Assembly (NCBI GenBank): GCA_025994075.1
Contig: JAMQGV010000017.1
Location: 186,001-250,000 of the forward strand
Length of the DNA stretch: 64,000 nucleotides
Reading direction: 5' to 3'
Origin: Vicinamibacteria bacterium
GTDB lineage: Bacteria; Acidobacteriota; Vicinamibacteria; Fen-336
Part shown: positions 52,501 through 63,055 of the stretch, piece by piece
How the letters are laid out: each line of letters starts with the position of its first letter
Position numbering within the stretch: position 1 is the stretch's first letter
Position numbers and translations under genes: made by a program
The notes under the pieces: generated by a model
Database searches by the model: none
Told to the model about the DNA's origin: nothing
The model's input: the letters and a program-made list of their open reading frames with translations, nothing else

Positions 52501-54356
52501 CAGTCCCGTCCCGCGCGCGCCCTGGCCCGCTGCGCGGCGCGCTGCTTCTTCTGGTCTTCCTTCTCGTTCTGGGCCAGCGCGTCGAGCAGCGCCATCGCGC
52601 GCTCCTTCGGCATCCCGGCCGCCTTCTCGAAGCGCTCGCGCTCGCGCTGCTCCGGGGTCTGCGGCGAAGGCTGCGGCTGCTGGCCCTGGGCGTCGCGGTC
52701 CTGTGGTTGCTGGTCCTTCTTCTGCTCTTGTTCCTGCTGCTGGTCGGGATCCGGCTTCTGCCGAGGGTCCTGCTTCTGGTCCTGGTCTTGTTTCTGGTCC
52801 TGCTTCTCCTTCTTCTGCTGCTTCTGCTGCTCCTCCTGCTGCTGCTTCAGCTCGCGCAGGGCCAGCTCCAGGTTGCGCCGCGCGTCCTCGTCGCCCGGCG
52901 TCGCGCGCAGCGCCTGCTTGTAGGCGTGGGCGGCGCCCGCGAAGTCCTTCGCCTCGAACAGGCCGTTGCCGCGGTTGTAGGCCGCGGCCGGGCGCAGCGG
53001 CTCGGGGCCGGCCGCGGCGAGCGCCTCGAACAGCGGCGCGGCCTCCGGCGCCTTGCCGTTCTTGTGCAGCGCCGCACCGAGGTTGAAGCGCGCGGCGGGA
53101 TCGTCGGGCCGCGCCGCGAGCGAACGCGTGAAGGCGTCGAGCGCCTTCGGGTGGTTGCCCTCCGCGTACAGCGCTCGTCCCTCGGAAGCGCTGCGCGTGG
53201 GGCGCAGCAGCACCTCGTCGAGCAGCGCCCGCGCGCGCTCGGTCCACGAGGGCGGCGGGGCCGGCGTGGCGGCGGGCTGCGGCGCGGCGGGCGCCTGGCC
53301 GGCCGCAGGCGCGGCGCCGGCGAGCGCCAGGAGCAGTCCGACGGCCGCGCCCGCGCGGCGGCGCGCCGGTGGCGGCAGCAGCAGCGCGGCGCCGAGGCAC
53401 AGCACGCCGAGCGCGAGCGGCACCTGGAAGCGCTCCTTGCGCCGGAAGGCGAACTCCTCGGCCAGCGCCTTCTCCTCGAGGCCTTCGATCGCGCGGGCCA
53501 CGGCCCGCAGGCTCGTGTCCTGCGGCGTCAGCGCGACGTAGCCGCCGCCCGTCGCGCGCGCGATCGCCTGCAGCGTGGCCGGATCGTGGCGCGAGACCAC
53601 GACCTGCCCCGCCTCGTCCCGCTTGAACCCCCTGCGCCGGCCGTCGGCGTCCGTCTCCGGCACTGGCCCGCCGGCCGCCGTGCCGACGCCGACCGCGTGC
53701 ACGACGACGCCGAGCTCGCGGGCGCGCCGCGCGGCGGCCGCCACCTCGCCCTCGAGGTTCTCGCCGTCGGAGACGAGCACCATCACCTTGTGCTGGCGCT
53801 CGCGGTCGGCGAACAGCGCGAGGCCCTTCTCGAGGCCGGCGCCGAGCGAGCTGCCGGGCTGCGGCACGAAGCCCGGCTCCAGGGTGTCGAGGAACAGCAG
53901 CACGGCGTCGGCGTCGAGGGTGAGCGGCACCAGCGGGTAGGCGTCGCCTTCGAAGGCGACGAGCGCGAAGCGGCTCTCGGGCAGCCGCGCGACCAGGCTG
54001 GCGAGCGCCGCCTTCGCGAGGAAGAAGCGGCTCGGGCTCGCGTCCTCGACGGCCATCGACAGCGAGGTGTCGATGGCCAGCACGACGTCGACGCCCTGGC
54101 GCTCGACCTTCTCGCGCACGAGGCCCCACTGCGGCCGCGCCAGCGCCAGCACGAAGCCGGCGGCGGCGAGCGCCAGCAGCCCGAGCCGCGCCGGCCGCCA
54201 GCCGCGGTGAGGCGTCGCGACCACGCGGGGCCACAGCCCGCCCGCGACCAGGCGCGACACGCGCGCGCGGTCGCGGGCGGCCAGCCACGCCTCGCCGAGC
54301 GCGAGGAGCGGCAGCAGGGCCAGCGCCCACAGCCAGTGCGGCGAGGCGAAGCTCAT
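52497..54356 (-). CDS. Fused BatB-BatC: VWA membrane protein with TPR and Lys/Gln/Asp-rich tail
   Basis: A 619-residue protein that joins two usually separate Bat proteins. N-terminal half: helices (~5-20, 60-75), VWA domain with MIDAS AIDTSLSM (~95-102), DGE in VSDGEN and a helix at ~310-325, as in BatB. Second half: a spacer (APAAPQPAATPAPPP), TPRs from ~390 to ~500 (GRALYAEGNHPKALDAFTRSL and two more), then a Lys/Gln/Asp/Glu tail. BatC is a TPR protein, so fusion is the natural reading. ATG 54356 overlaps batA (ATGA), and the stop overlaps batD. Confidence 0.85.
   Translation of the reverse strand: MSFASPHWLWALALLPLLALGEAWLAARDRARVSRLVAGGLWPRVVATPHRGWRPARLGLLALAAAGFVLALARPQWGLVREKVERQGVDVVLAIDTSLSMAVEDASPSRFFLAKAALASLVARLPESRFALVAFEGDAYPLVPLTLDADAVLLFLDTLEPGFVPQPGSSLGAGLEKGLALFADRERQHKVMVLVSDGENLEGEVAAAARRARELGVVVHAVGVGTAAGGPVPETDADGRRRGFKRDEAGQVVVSRHDPATLQAIARATGGGYVALTPQDTSLRAVARAIEGLEEKALAEEFAFRRKERFQVPLALGVLCLGAALLLPPPARRRAGAAVGLLLALAGAAPAAGQAPAAPQPAATPAPPPSWTERARALLDEVLLRPTRSASEGRALYAEGNHPKALDAFTRSLAARPDDPAARFNLGAALHKNGKAPEAAPLFEALAAAGPEPLRPAAAYNRGNGLFEAKDFAGAAHAYKQALRATPGDEDARRNLELALRELKQQQEEQQKQQKKEKQDQKQDQDQKQDPRQKPDPDQQQEQEQKKDQQPQDRDAQGQQPQPSPQTPEQRERERFEKAAGMPKERAMALLDALAQNEKEDQKKQRAAQRARARAGRDW
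52701..52850 (-). repeat. Low-complexity repeat encoding the Lys/Gln/Asp tail
   Basis: About 150 bp on the plus strand are almost purine-free (units such as TTCTGGTCCTG and CTGCTG), giving a purine-rich coding strand with iterated Q, K, D and E codons. It is inside the BatB-BatC gene and may vary in length between strains. Confidence 0.8.
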
Positions 54357-55369
54357 GCCGGCGACACCCGCAGGCCCGCGGCCCAGGCGAGCGCGGCGGC
54401 GGCCAGCGCGGCGGCGGCCGCGTGCAGCACGGGCGGGAACAGCTCGCGCCAGCGGCGGTAGGTCTGCTGCCGGATCAGGGTCTTCTCGAGCGCGTCGATG
54501 CGCTCGAAGATGCGGGCGAGCGCCTCGGGATCGGCCGCGCGGAAGAACTCGCCGCCGGTCGTCTCCGCGATCTCCTGCAGCAGCGCCTCGTCGATCGCGA
54601 CCTCGACGTTCACCGTGCGCCGGGTGACCTGGCCCGTGAACGGGTCCTGGACCTGGACCGGCATCGGCACCGGCCCGCCGCGGCCGACGCACACGGTGTA
54701 GACCCGCACCTGCATCGCCTTCGCGAGGTCGGCGGCGGTGCGCGGGTCGATCTCGCCCGCGTTGTTGGAGCCGTCGGTGACCAGCACCACGACCCGGCTG
54801 CTGGCCTGCGAGCGGCGCAGGCGCTGCAGCGAGGTGGCGAGGCCCGAGCCGATCGCGGTGCCGTCGGGCAGCATCTCCAGCCGCACGTCCTCGAGCTGCT
54901 TCAGCAGCACCGCGTTGTCCGTGGTCGGCGGCGACTTGGTCAGCGCGCGGCCGGCGAACACCACGAGCCCGATGCGGTCGTGCTCGCGGCGGCTCGTGAA
55001 GTCGGCGACGACGGTCTTCGCCACCTCGAGGCGATTGCGGGGCTGGAAGTCCTCGGCGGCCATCGAGCCGGAGACGTCGAGCGCGACCACGATGTCGACG
55101 CCCTCGCGCGACACGTCCTCGCGCGCCATCCCCTCCTGCGGCCGCGCCAGCGCGACGCTGCCGAGCAGCAGGCCGGCGCAGGAGAGCAGCAGCGGCAACA
55201 GCCGCAGCCGCTGCCGCCACGAGCGGCGCAGGCCGGAAGCGGCGCCGACACCCGGGTAGGCGACTCCCTGCGGCGAGCGCTCGCGGCGCCACGCCAGCAG
55301 CAGCACCAGCGGCGCCAGGAGCCCGCACAGCAGCCACAGCGGCTCCTCGAAGCGGAACGCGCCGTTCAC
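54353..55369 (-). CDS. batA: BatA-like VWA membrane protein
   Basis: A 338-residue inner-membrane protein: two N-terminal helices (~12-25, 58-76), a VWA domain with full MIDAS (DVSGSMAAEDF at ~95-105, the threonine in DGTAIGSGL, and VTDGSNNAG), and a C-terminal helix (~310-330). The metal-ion site suggests binding of an integrin-like partner, likely with BatBC. GTG 55369 overlaps the upstream stop (GTGA). Confidence 0.9.
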   Translation of the reverse strand: MNGAFRFEEPLWLLCGLLAPLVLLLAWRRERSPQGVAYPGVGAASGLRRSWRQRLRLLPLLLSCAGLLLGSVALARPQEGMAREDVSREGVDIVVALDVSGSMAAEDFQPRNRLEVAKTVVADFTSRREHDRIGLVVFAGRALTKSPPTTDNAVLLKQLEDVRLEMLPDGTAIGSGLATSLQRLRRSQASSRVVVLVTDGSNNAGEIDPRTAADLAKAMQVRVYTVCVGRGGPVPMPVQVQDPFTGQVTRRTVNVEVAIDEALLQEIAETTGGEFFRAADPEALARIFERIDALEKTLIRQQTYRRWRELFPPVLHAAAAALAAAALAWAAGLRVSPA

Positions 55370-56346
55370 GCGGCGTCCTCCTTCGCCGCGGGCGGCGCGA
55401 GCCGCGCCTCGAGCGCCGCGACCACGCCGCGCGCCGCTGCAAGGTGCCGCTGCGCCTCCTCGCGCGGGGCGCCGGCGCGCGCGAACTTGACCTGGTCGGC
55501 GGCCGACACCAGCTCGCGCACGGGCGAGAGCAGCGCTTCGCCCTGCGCGTGCCCGCGCAGGAACGCGACCGTCTCGGCGCTCGTCATCTCCAGCACCGGC
55601 GCGCCCAGCCGGCGCTCGAGGTAGCGCTTCACGACGGCCGCGAGTCCGACGTAGAACGGGTGCCGCTCGGCGGCCTCGGCCAGCGGCGCCAGCCGCTCGA
55701 GCGCCTGCAGCGCCTCGACGTCGGGCGCGACCGCCGGGGCGGCGGGCGCAATCGCGTCCGCGCGCGGGCGCCGCGCCCGCCGCCACAGCCACGCGCCCAG
55801 CGCGAGGAGCAGCAGCACCGCCAGCGCCAGCGCCCACCAGAAGGCGGGCGCGATCTCGAGGGCGACGGGGCCCTTGAGGTCCGCGAGCTGCCGCTGCTGC
55901 GGGTCCTTGGGCAGCACCGAGGCGATCCTCAGCGGCACGGGCACGCTGGCGGCTTCCCCTTCGCTGCCGTCGGCGAGCCGGTAGCGCACGGGGATCGGCG
56001 GCACGACGGCCTCGTCCACGGCGAAGGCCTGGGCCCGATAGCGCAGCGTCGCCTTCGGTCCCTCGATCACGAGCGGCGCGTCGGCCGGACCGGGCGCCGC
56101 GGGCTCCTCGAGGAGCAGCTCGACGTCGCCGCTCCCGCCCGCGCGGGCCACCGTGAAACGCACGCCGGCCGGGCCTTCGACCTGCACGGTCACGGCGAAC
56201 GGCGCGGCGAGCGCGGGCTCGGCCGTCGACGGCGTCGCCACGACGCGGACGGGGGCCGCCGCCGCTTCCGGCGTCGGCGCGGGCGGCTGGGCCAGTGCCG
56301 ACGCGGCGAGCGCCACCCCGGCGAAGGCCAGCGCGCGCCGCGTCAC
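55366..56346 (-). CDS. BatD-family-adjacent membrane protein, DUF4381-like
   Basis: A 326-residue protein: signal peptide (1-19), a beta-sandwich-like periplasmic part (~30-160), a helix (~170-190) followed by Arg-rich flank, and a helical cytoplasmic domain (~215-320, FYVGLAAVVKRYLERRLGAPVLEMTSAETVAFL) typical of the DUF4381-type proteins of MoxR operons. Its relation to BatD is distant. GTG 56346 overlaps the DUF58 stop (GTGA). Confidence 0.75.
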   Translation of the reverse strand: MTRRALAFAGVALAASALAQPPAPTPEAAAAPVRVVATPSTAEPALAAPFAVTVQVEGPAGVRFTVARAGGSGDVELLLEEPAAPGPADAPLVIEGPKATLRYRAQAFAVDEAVVPPIPVRYRLADGSEGEAASVPVPLRIASVLPKDPQQRQLADLKGPVALEIAPAFWWALALAVLLLLALGAWLWRRARRPRADAIAPAAPAVAPDVEALQALERLAPLAEAAERHPFYVGLAAVVKRYLERRLGAPVLEMTSAETVAFLRGHAQGEALLSPVRELVSAADQVKFARAGAPREEAQRHLAAARGVVAALEARLAPPAAKEDAA

Positions 56347-57260
56347 CGCCGTCTCCCGCGGGCTTCGAAGAAGCCGCGCAGCGGCCGCTCGTACGGCTCC
56401 GTGGTCGAGAGGGCCAGCGCGTCGACGCCCGTGCGGCGAAACACCTCGGACGCGCTCGACCGGGTGGACGCGGCCAGCGCCGCGCGGTTCGCCGCGACGC
56501 CGAGGTCGACGACCCGCACGGCGCCCGTCTCCGGGTCGGCGAGACGCACGAGCCCGGCATCCGGCAGCTCCGCCTCGTTTGGGTCGACGAGGTGCAGCGC
56601 GATCACGTCGTGGCGGCGGCGCAGGCTGCCGAGCCCGCGCTCCCAGCCCTGGGCCTGGAAGTCGGAGATGACGGCGACGATGCTGCGCCGGCGCAGCACG
56701 TCGCGGGCGAAGCGAAGCGCTCCCGCGAGGTCGGTGCCGCGGCCCTTCGGCTCCTCGGCCAGCAGGTCGCGCACGATGCGCTGGGCGTGGTCGAGGCCGC
56801 GCGCGGGCGGCACGTAGCGCTCGACGCGGTCGGAGAACAGCACGGCGCCGACGCGGTCGTGGTTGGCGACGGCCGAGAAGGCGAGCACCGCCGCGAGCTC
56901 GGCCGCGAACTCGCGCTTCTGCAGGTAGCGCGAGCCGAAGCGCTGCGAGCCGGAGACGTCGACCAGCAGCAGCAGCGTCAGGTCGCGCTCCTCCACGAAC
57001 TTCTTGACGTGGGGCAGCCCGGTGCGGGCGGTGACGTTCCAGTCGATCGTGCGCACGTCGTCGCCCGGCTGGTACTCGCGGACCTCGTCGAACTCCATGC
57101 CGCGGCCCTTGAACACGGCGTGGTAGGAGCCGGCGACGCCGGACTCGAGGATCGAGCGGGTGCGGATGCGGATCCGCCGCACGCGGTCGAGGGTCTCCCG
57201 CGAGATCCCGGCACTGCGGGGGGCGGCCGGCTTTTCCCTGCGGAACAGGCGCGCGAGCAC
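56343..57260 (-). CDS. DUF58 domain protein
   Basis: A 305-residue DUF58 protein: GSYHAVFKGRGMEFDEVREYQPGDDVRTIDWNVTAR is the core signature; a VWA-like fold follows with DVSGSQRFGS and ISDFQAQGW. DUF58 genes are nearly always paired with MoxR and VWA genes, as here. Function is thought to be a partner in MoxR chaperone-like complexes. The GTG start lies 10 bp after the moxR stop. Confidence 0.9.
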   Translation of the reverse strand: MLARLFRREKPAAPRSAGISRETLDRVRRIRIRTRSILESGVAGSYHAVFKGRGMEFDEVREYQPGDDVRTIDWNVTARTGLPHVKKFVEERDLTLLLLVDVSGSQRFGSRYLQKREFAAELAAVLAFSAVANHDRVGAVLFSDRVERYVPPARGLDHAQRIVRDLLAEEPKGRGTDLAGALRFARDVLRRRSIVAVISDFQAQGWERGLGSLRRRHDVIALHLVDPNEAELPDAGLVRLADPETGAVRVVDLGVAANRAALAASTRSSASEVFRRTGVDALALSTTEPYERPLRGFFEARGRRR

Positions 57261-57270
57261 GTCGAGACTC

Positions 57271-58272
<1,002 letters not shown>

Positions 58273-58395
58273 GGCGACTCCTTCTTCGGGACGGCACGCG
58301 GACGGACAGGCTGCGCCGTGCTTCGTGGGACGCACGGGCGACGCTCCCGGACGGGATCCGGCGGCCTGGACACGGGCGCGGGGGCGCGAGGGAGA

Positions 58396-58424
58396 ATCGT
58401 AGGGTTCCCCCAACGAGGAGGCAA
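58396..58424 (-). promoter_or_regulatory. Promoter of the moxR-bat operon
   Basis: On the minus strand TTGCCT (58424-58419) and TACGAT (58401-58396) are 17 bp apart. Transcription would begin near 58389, giving a leader of about 115 bases before the TTG of moxR, the longest leader predicted in this window. I see no clear riboswitch or repeat in it. Confidence 0.6.
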
Positions 58425-58462
58425 CCCGCGGCCCCCGCCGCGCGTCAGAGGAGGCAGCGGCC

Positions 58463-59239
58463 ATGCTGACGGCATTCGTGTCCCACGGCGCCCCGACCGC
58501 GGCCCTCGAACGGGGCCCGTACGCGGACGACCTGCGCGCGCTCGGCCGCGAGTGGGCGGGTGTCCGCGCGCTGCTCGTCGTCTCCGCGCACTGGGAGGCC
58601 ACCGGCCCGTTCCGCGTCACGGCCGCCGCGCAGCCCGGGGTCGTCCACGACTTCTGGGGCTTCCCGGAGGAGCTGTACCGGCTCGACTACCCGGCGGCGG
58701 GCGACCCGGCCCTGGCGGCCCAGGTGGCCGGCCTGCTGCGCTCCGCGGGACTCGAGGCGGCGCCCGACGAGCAGCGGCCCTGGGACCACGGCGTGTGGGT
58801 CCCGCTGCGGCTGGCGCGCCCGGAGGCGGACCTGCCGGTCGTCCAGCTCTCGCTGCCGCGGCCCCGCACGCCCGCCCTGCTCGAGGCGGCCGGCGCCGCG
58901 TTGCGCCCGCTGCGGCAGCAGGGCATCGCGCTGCTCGCGAGCGGCGGCGTCGTCCACAACCTGCCCCGCCTGCGCTTCGAGGACGAACACGCGCCGACCG
59001 AGGCCTGGGCCCGGGCCTTCGACGACTGGGTGGCCGAGCGGCTCCAGTCCGGCCGCGGGGCCGAGCTGTTCGACTACCGCGACGCGGCGCCCGCGGCGGA
59101 GGCCGCGGTTCCGACCTCGGAGCACTTCGACCCGCTGTTCGTGGCGATCGGCTACGCGGGGCCCGAGGGGCGGGCCCGCAGCCTGCACGCCTCGTTCCGC
59201 TACGGCAGCCTGTCGCTGCGCTGCTTCGGCTGGGACTGA
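58463..59239 (+). CDS. LigB-type (DODA/YgiD) extradiol dioxygenase family protein
   Basis: A 258-residue single-domain class III extradiol dioxygenase family protein related to DODA and YgiD. Metal ligands are suggested by FVSHGAP, SAHWE, VHDFWGF, WDHGVW and GGVVHNL, with TSEHFDPL near the C-terminus. Such enzymes open catechol rings (for example of DOPA), but the natural substrate is unknown here. AGGAGG lies nine bases before ATG 58463. It is 1 bp from the convergent sugar transferase gene. Confidence 0.87.
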   Translation: MLTAFVSHGAPTAALERGPYADDLRALGREWAGVRALLVVSAHWEATGPFRVTAAAQPGVVHDFWGFPEELYRLDYPAAGDPALAAQVAGLLRSAGLEAAPDEQRPWDHGVWVPLRLARPEADLPVVQLSLPRPRTPALLEAAGAALRPLRQQGIALLASGGVVHNLPRLRFEDEHAPTEAWARAFDDWVAERLQSGRGAELFDYRDAAPAAEAAVPTSEHFDPLFVAIGYAGPEGRARSLHASFRYGSLSLRCFGWD

Positions 59240-59240
59240 A

Positions 59241-60587
59241 CTACTTCGCGCCGCGGCGGGAGAGCACCGCGGGCAGCGTGCGCAGCAGGATCGCCAGGTC
59301 GAGGCCCAGGCTCCAGTTGTCCACGTAGGCGAGGTCCAGCTTCATCCACTCCTCGAAGCCGAGGTCGTTGCGGCCGCTGACCTGCCACAGGCCGGTCAGG
59401 CCCGGCTTCACCGACAGCCGGCGGCGGCGCCAGCCGTCGAGGGCGTCGGTCTCGACCATCGGCAGCGGGCGCGGGCCCACCAGGCTCATCTCGCCGCGCA
59501 GCACGTTGACGAGCTGGGGCAGCTCGTCGAGGCTCCAGCGGCGCAGCGCGCGGCCGAGGCGGGTCACGCGCGGGTCGTCGCCGAGCTTGAACACCGGGCC
59601 GTCCATCTCGTTGTGGGCGAGCAACGCGTCGCGCTCGGCCTCGGCGCCCTCGCGCATCGTGCGGAACTTGAGCATCCGGAAGCGGCGGCCGTTGAGCCCG
59701 CCGCGCCACTGGGCGAACAGTGCGGGCCCGCGCGAGTCGAGCCGGATCAGCAGCACGAGCAGCGCGAGCAGCGGCAGCAGCAGCGCGAGCAGGACCGCGG
59801 CCGCGGCGCGGTCGAGCAGGTCCTTGACGAAACGCTCGGGCCGGTCGGCGTCCTGCGTCTCGTAGGCGAGGTAGACGCGGTCGCCGACCACCTCCGCGCG
59901 GGGCCGCGCGACTTCCAGGCCGGCCTGCTCAACCTCGACCAGGGCCGGCACGCCGACCTCCTCGCAGGCCTCGAGCAGCGGCAGCAGCCGGGTGTGCGAG
60001 CGATTGGGGTCGGCGGCCAGGATCACCTCGTCGACGCCCCCCTGGCGCAGCCGCTCGGCGAGCGCGGCGGGCGACTCGGACGCGAGGCGCTCGATGCGCC
60101 GGCCGCGCAGGCGGGCCAGGTCGCTCTCCTCCGCGTCGCCGACCGGCCCCAGCACGAGGGCCAGCGCCTCGCCGCCCAGCGCGATGGCGCGCCGGCGCTG
60201 GACCGCCTTGGCGAACAGCAGCAGCGCCGTCGACAGCAGCAGGAACAGCGCGATCAGCGTGCGGTTGAGCGGTGCCTGGGCCGCGACCAGGATCACGGCC
60301 AGCGCGCCGGCCCCGATCGCCTGCGCCAGCAGCGTGGCCCGCACCAGCTCGAGCCAGGGGCCGCGCAGCAGGCGCAGGCCCTGCAGCCCGACGCGCTGCG
60401 CGCCCAGCGCCCAGGCCGGCACGAAGACCACGAGCAGGTGGGCGATCTCGGCGGCCGGGACCACCCGCCGCAGCGCGGGCGAGACCAGGTGCAGCCGCGA
60501 GGCGAGTGCGTAGGAGACGGCCAGGGCGACCAGGACGGTCAGCACGTCCTGCAGCAGCACACCGCGCTCGAAGTGGCGGCCGCGCAT
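59241..60587 (-). CDS. Polyprenyl glycosylphosphotransferase (exopolysaccharide priming enzyme, WcaJ/PssY-like)
   Basis: A 448-residue membrane enzyme that transfers a sugar-1-phosphate from UDP-sugar to undecaprenyl phosphate, the first step in exopolysaccharide repeat assembly. Four N-terminal helices (~12-125), a Rossmann-like CoA-binding-like domain (~140-230), one more helix (~258-280) and the catalytic domain: KFRTMREGA, WSLDELPQLVNVL, GEMSLVGPRPLP and SVKPGLTGLWQVSGRND. The DE of SLDELPQ is the catalytic pair of the family. It follows the adenylate cyclase gene by 16 bp on the same strand. Confidence 0.93.
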   Translation of the reverse strand: MRGRHFERGVLLQDVLTVLVALAVSYALASRLHLVSPALRRVVPAAEIAHLLVVFVPAWALGAQRVGLQGLRLLRGPWLELVRATLLAQAIGAGALAVILVAAQAPLNRTLIALFLLLSTALLLFAKAVQRRRAIALGGEALALVLGPVGDAEESDLARLRGRRIERLASESPAALAERLRQGGVDEVILAADPNRSHTRLLPLLEACEEVGVPALVEVEQAGLEVARPRAEVVGDRVYLAYETQDADRPERFVKDLLDRAAAAVLLALLLPLLALLVLLIRLDSRGPALFAQWRGGLNGRRFRMLKFRTMREGAEAERDALLAHNEMDGPVFKLGDDPRVTRLGRALRRWSLDELPQLVNVLRGEMSLVGPRPLPMVETDALDGWRRRRLSVKPGLTGLWQVSGRNDLGFEEWMKLDLAYVDNWSLGLDLAILLRTLPAVLSRRGAK

Positions 60588-60603
60588 CAGCGGCTTTCCC
60601 GGC

Positions 60604-63009
60604 TCACTTCTCCTTCATCGTCCACACCCCGTCCCAGTCGTCGGCCGGGGGGTGCTCGAGGAAGTACGAGCAGCGGTCGAGGTAGAGGCGGCTGGGTCCG
60701 TCGCCCGGCACGACGTCGAGGGCTTCCTCGAAAGCGGCCTGGGCCGCACCCCACTCGCGGCGCCGGTACAGGTCGAGGCCCATGCCGTAGAGGTCGAGCA
60801 GCGCGCCCACCGCCGCCTGGCGCTCGGCCGGCAGGTGGTCGAGCACCTCGAAGACGCCGACCGGCTGGCTCTTGCCCTTGACCCGCAGCCGGTCCACCTC
60901 GCGCAGCCGGTAGGCCTGGCGCAGCTCCGCGCGGGTGAACTCGCTGATCAGGATCTGGGTGTGGTAGTGCTTGTTGGCACTCTCGAGGCGCGACGCGAGG
61001 TTGACCCCGTCGCCGATCACCGTGTAGTCCATCCGCTTCAGCGAGCCGATGTTCCCGGACAGCACCTGGTCGGTGTTGATGCCAAGGCCCATCAGCAGCG
61101 GGGCCTGGCCCTCGGCGACGCGCCGCTCGTTGAGCGCGTGCAGCGACTGCAGCATGCCGATCGCCGCCTGCACCGCGTGGTCCGCGTCCTCGGGGCCGGC
61201 GAACGGGGCGCCGAACACCGCCATGATCGCGTCGCCGATGTACTTGTCGAGGATGCCGCCCTTCTCCAGCAGGATGTCGACCATCAGGCTGAAGTACTCG
61301 TTCAGCATCTTGACGGTGTCCTGCGGCCCGATCCGCTCCGAGATCGAAGTGAAGTCGCGGATGTCGGTGAACAGCACCGAGGCCTTGGTCAGCTTGCCGC
61401 CGAGCGCCGACTCGCCCTCGGAGAGCAGCCGGTCGGCCACCTCCTTGGACATGTAGCGCGCCATCGTGCCCTTCAGCCGCTTCTCGTTGGTGATGTCGTC
61501 GAACATCACCATGCAGCCCTGGTTCTGCTCGCCGGGGTCGCCCAGCGGCACGATCGTCAGGTTGACCGAGGCGACGTCCTTGCGCTCGTCGGCGGCCACC
61601 GCCTCGGACAGCCACAGGTCGGTGTCCATCGCCACCTCGGGGCTGCCCGAGCGCAGCACCGCCTCGATCGCGTCGGCCACCCACGAGTTGCGCCCGGCGA
61701 AGAACTCGCGGTCCGACTTGCCGACCATGTCCGAGGCGTCGTCGCGGCGCAGCAGGTCGAGCGCCGCGCGGTTGACCTTGACGATGGTGCCGGCGGGGTC
61801 GAGGGTGACCACGCCGTTGCTCATGCTCTCGAGGATGCTCTCGTTGTAGTTCTTGACGCGGATGATCTCGTCGAAGAGCTGGGCGTTCTCCATCGCGATC
61901 GCCGCCTGCGAGGAGAAGGCCTTGAGCCGGCGCTCGTCGAGGGTCGTGAACGGGCCGCCGCGGCGGTTGAGCACCTGGGTCACCGCGATCGTCACCCCCT
62001 TGCGGTTGACCACCGGCATGCACAGGATCGAGCGGGTGCGGTAGCCGGTCTTGCGGTCGACCTCGGGGTTGAAGCGCGAGTCCTGGTAGGCGTCGGGGAT
62101 GTTGATCGTCTGGCCCGTGGTGAACACCGCGCCGGCGATGCCCATGTGGCTCGGGAAGCGGATCTGCGACAGCCCCTCGTCGCGGCTGACCAGCGCCCAC
62201 AGCTCGTTCGTCTTCGGGTCGTGGACGAACAGCGTCGCGCGGTCGGCCTCGAGGATGGTGGCCACCGTCTCCATGATCTTCTTGAGCAGCGGCTGGAGCT
62301 GCAGCTCCGACGACATCGCCGCCGTGACCTCGAGGAGCTGGGTCTCCTCGTTGCGGGCGCGCGCGATCTGGGCGTGGAGCTGGGCGTTGACGAAGGCGGA
62401 CGCCGCGTGCCCGGTCAGCGTCTCCAGCAGCGACAGGTCCTCCGGGTCGAAGGCGTCCTCGCCCTTCTTGTTGAGGACCTGGGCGACGCCGATGATGCGG
62501 GCGCCGTCCTCCCGGCTGTGCACGATCGGCGCGCACAGGATGTTGCGGGTGTGGAAGCCCGTCTGCCGGTCGATCTCGGGGTTGAAGCGCGGGTCGGCGT
62601 AGGCGTCGGGGATGTTGACCGCCTCGCCGCTGCGGAACACGGTGCCGGCGATGCCGGCGCCGGCCGGGAAGCGGATCTCGCCGGTCAGTCCCACCGCCGC
62701 TTTCGTGTAGAGCTCGTCGGTCTCGGCGTCGTGCAGGAAGATCGTGCAGCGCTCGGCCTCCAGGAAGTCGGAGACCAGCTCGACCATCCGCGGCAGCAGC
62801 ACCTCGAGCGAGAGCGAGTCGGCCATCCGCCGCGAGACCTGGAGCAGGGCCGAGGTCTTGCGCAGGATGTCGGCGAGGCGCTCGGTGAACGCCTCGCGAT
62901 CGCTCTCGCTGAGCTGGAGCAGGATGCGGCGGATGTCGTCCTGCCGCAGCCGGTGGCCGATGAGCTGGGAGACCAGATCCACGTCGTCGGGCCGCGCGGG
63001 TGTCGTCAT
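60604..63009 (-). CDS. GAF-GAF-PAS class III adenylate cyclase
   Basis: An 801-residue soluble signalling enzyme: two tandem GAF domains (~55-215, ~235-395, each with FNPE.DR.TG and a closing LNKKG/LNRRG), a PAS (~405-515) and a class III cyclase domain (~525-720). Metal aspartates: FTDIRDF (~546) and YIGDAIMAVFG (~591); K in DKYIGD and the DYTVIGDGVNLASRLE transition-state motif point to ATP rather than GTP. A TPR-like C-terminal tail (~755-795) follows. ATG 63009 is preceded at 12 bases by TACAAT (63027-63022, minus). It is divergent from a WecG-type gene and upstream of the priming transferase. Confidence 0.92.
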   Translation of the reverse strand: MTTPARPDDVDLVSQLIGHRLRQDDIRRILLQLSESDREAFTERLADILRKTSALLQVSRRMADSLSLEVLLPRMVELVSDFLEAERCTIFLHDAETDELYTKAAVGLTGEIRFPAGAGIAGTVFRSGEAVNIPDAYADPRFNPEIDRQTGFHTRNILCAPIVHSREDGARIIGVAQVLNKKGEDAFDPEDLSLLETLTGHAASAFVNAQLHAQIARARNEETQLLEVTAAMSSELQLQPLLKKIMETVATILEADRATLFVHDPKTNELWALVSRDEGLSQIRFPSHMGIAGAVFTTGQTINIPDAYQDSRFNPEVDRKTGYRTRSILCMPVVNRKGVTIAVTQVLNRRGGPFTTLDERRLKAFSSQAAIAMENAQLFDEIIRVKNYNESILESMSNGVVTLDPAGTIVKVNRAALDLLRRDDASDMVGKSDREFFAGRNSWVADAIEAVLRSGSPEVAMDTDLWLSEAVAADERKDVASVNLTIVPLGDPGEQNQGCMVMFDDITNEKRLKGTMARYMSKEVADRLLSEGESALGGKLTKASVLFTDIRDFTSISERIGPQDTVKMLNEYFSLMVDILLEKGGILDKYIGDAIMAVFGAPFAGPEDADHAVQAAIGMLQSLHALNERRVAEGQAPLLMGLGINTDQVLSGNIGSLKRMDYTVIGDGVNLASRLESANKHYHTQILISEFTRAELRQAYRLREVDRLRVKGKSQPVGVFEVLDHLPAERQAAVGALLDLYGMGLDLYRRREWGAAQAAFEEALDVVPGDGPSRLYLDRCSYFLEHPPADDWDGVWTMKEK

Positions 63010-63055
63010 GGCAGGTCGAGGATTGTACTGCCGGGCGTGTGTCAACATCGCGGCC

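Noticed and set aside
52701..52850. CRISPR-like repetition
   Set aside because: Repeats are short, irregular, in frame and code for Lys/Gln/Asp; no spacer structure or cas genes.
63022..63045. TTGACA upstream of the adenylate cyclase gene as -35
   Set aside because: The spacer to TACAAT is only 12 bp, too short for a normal promoter; TACAAT alone was kept as a possible -10.
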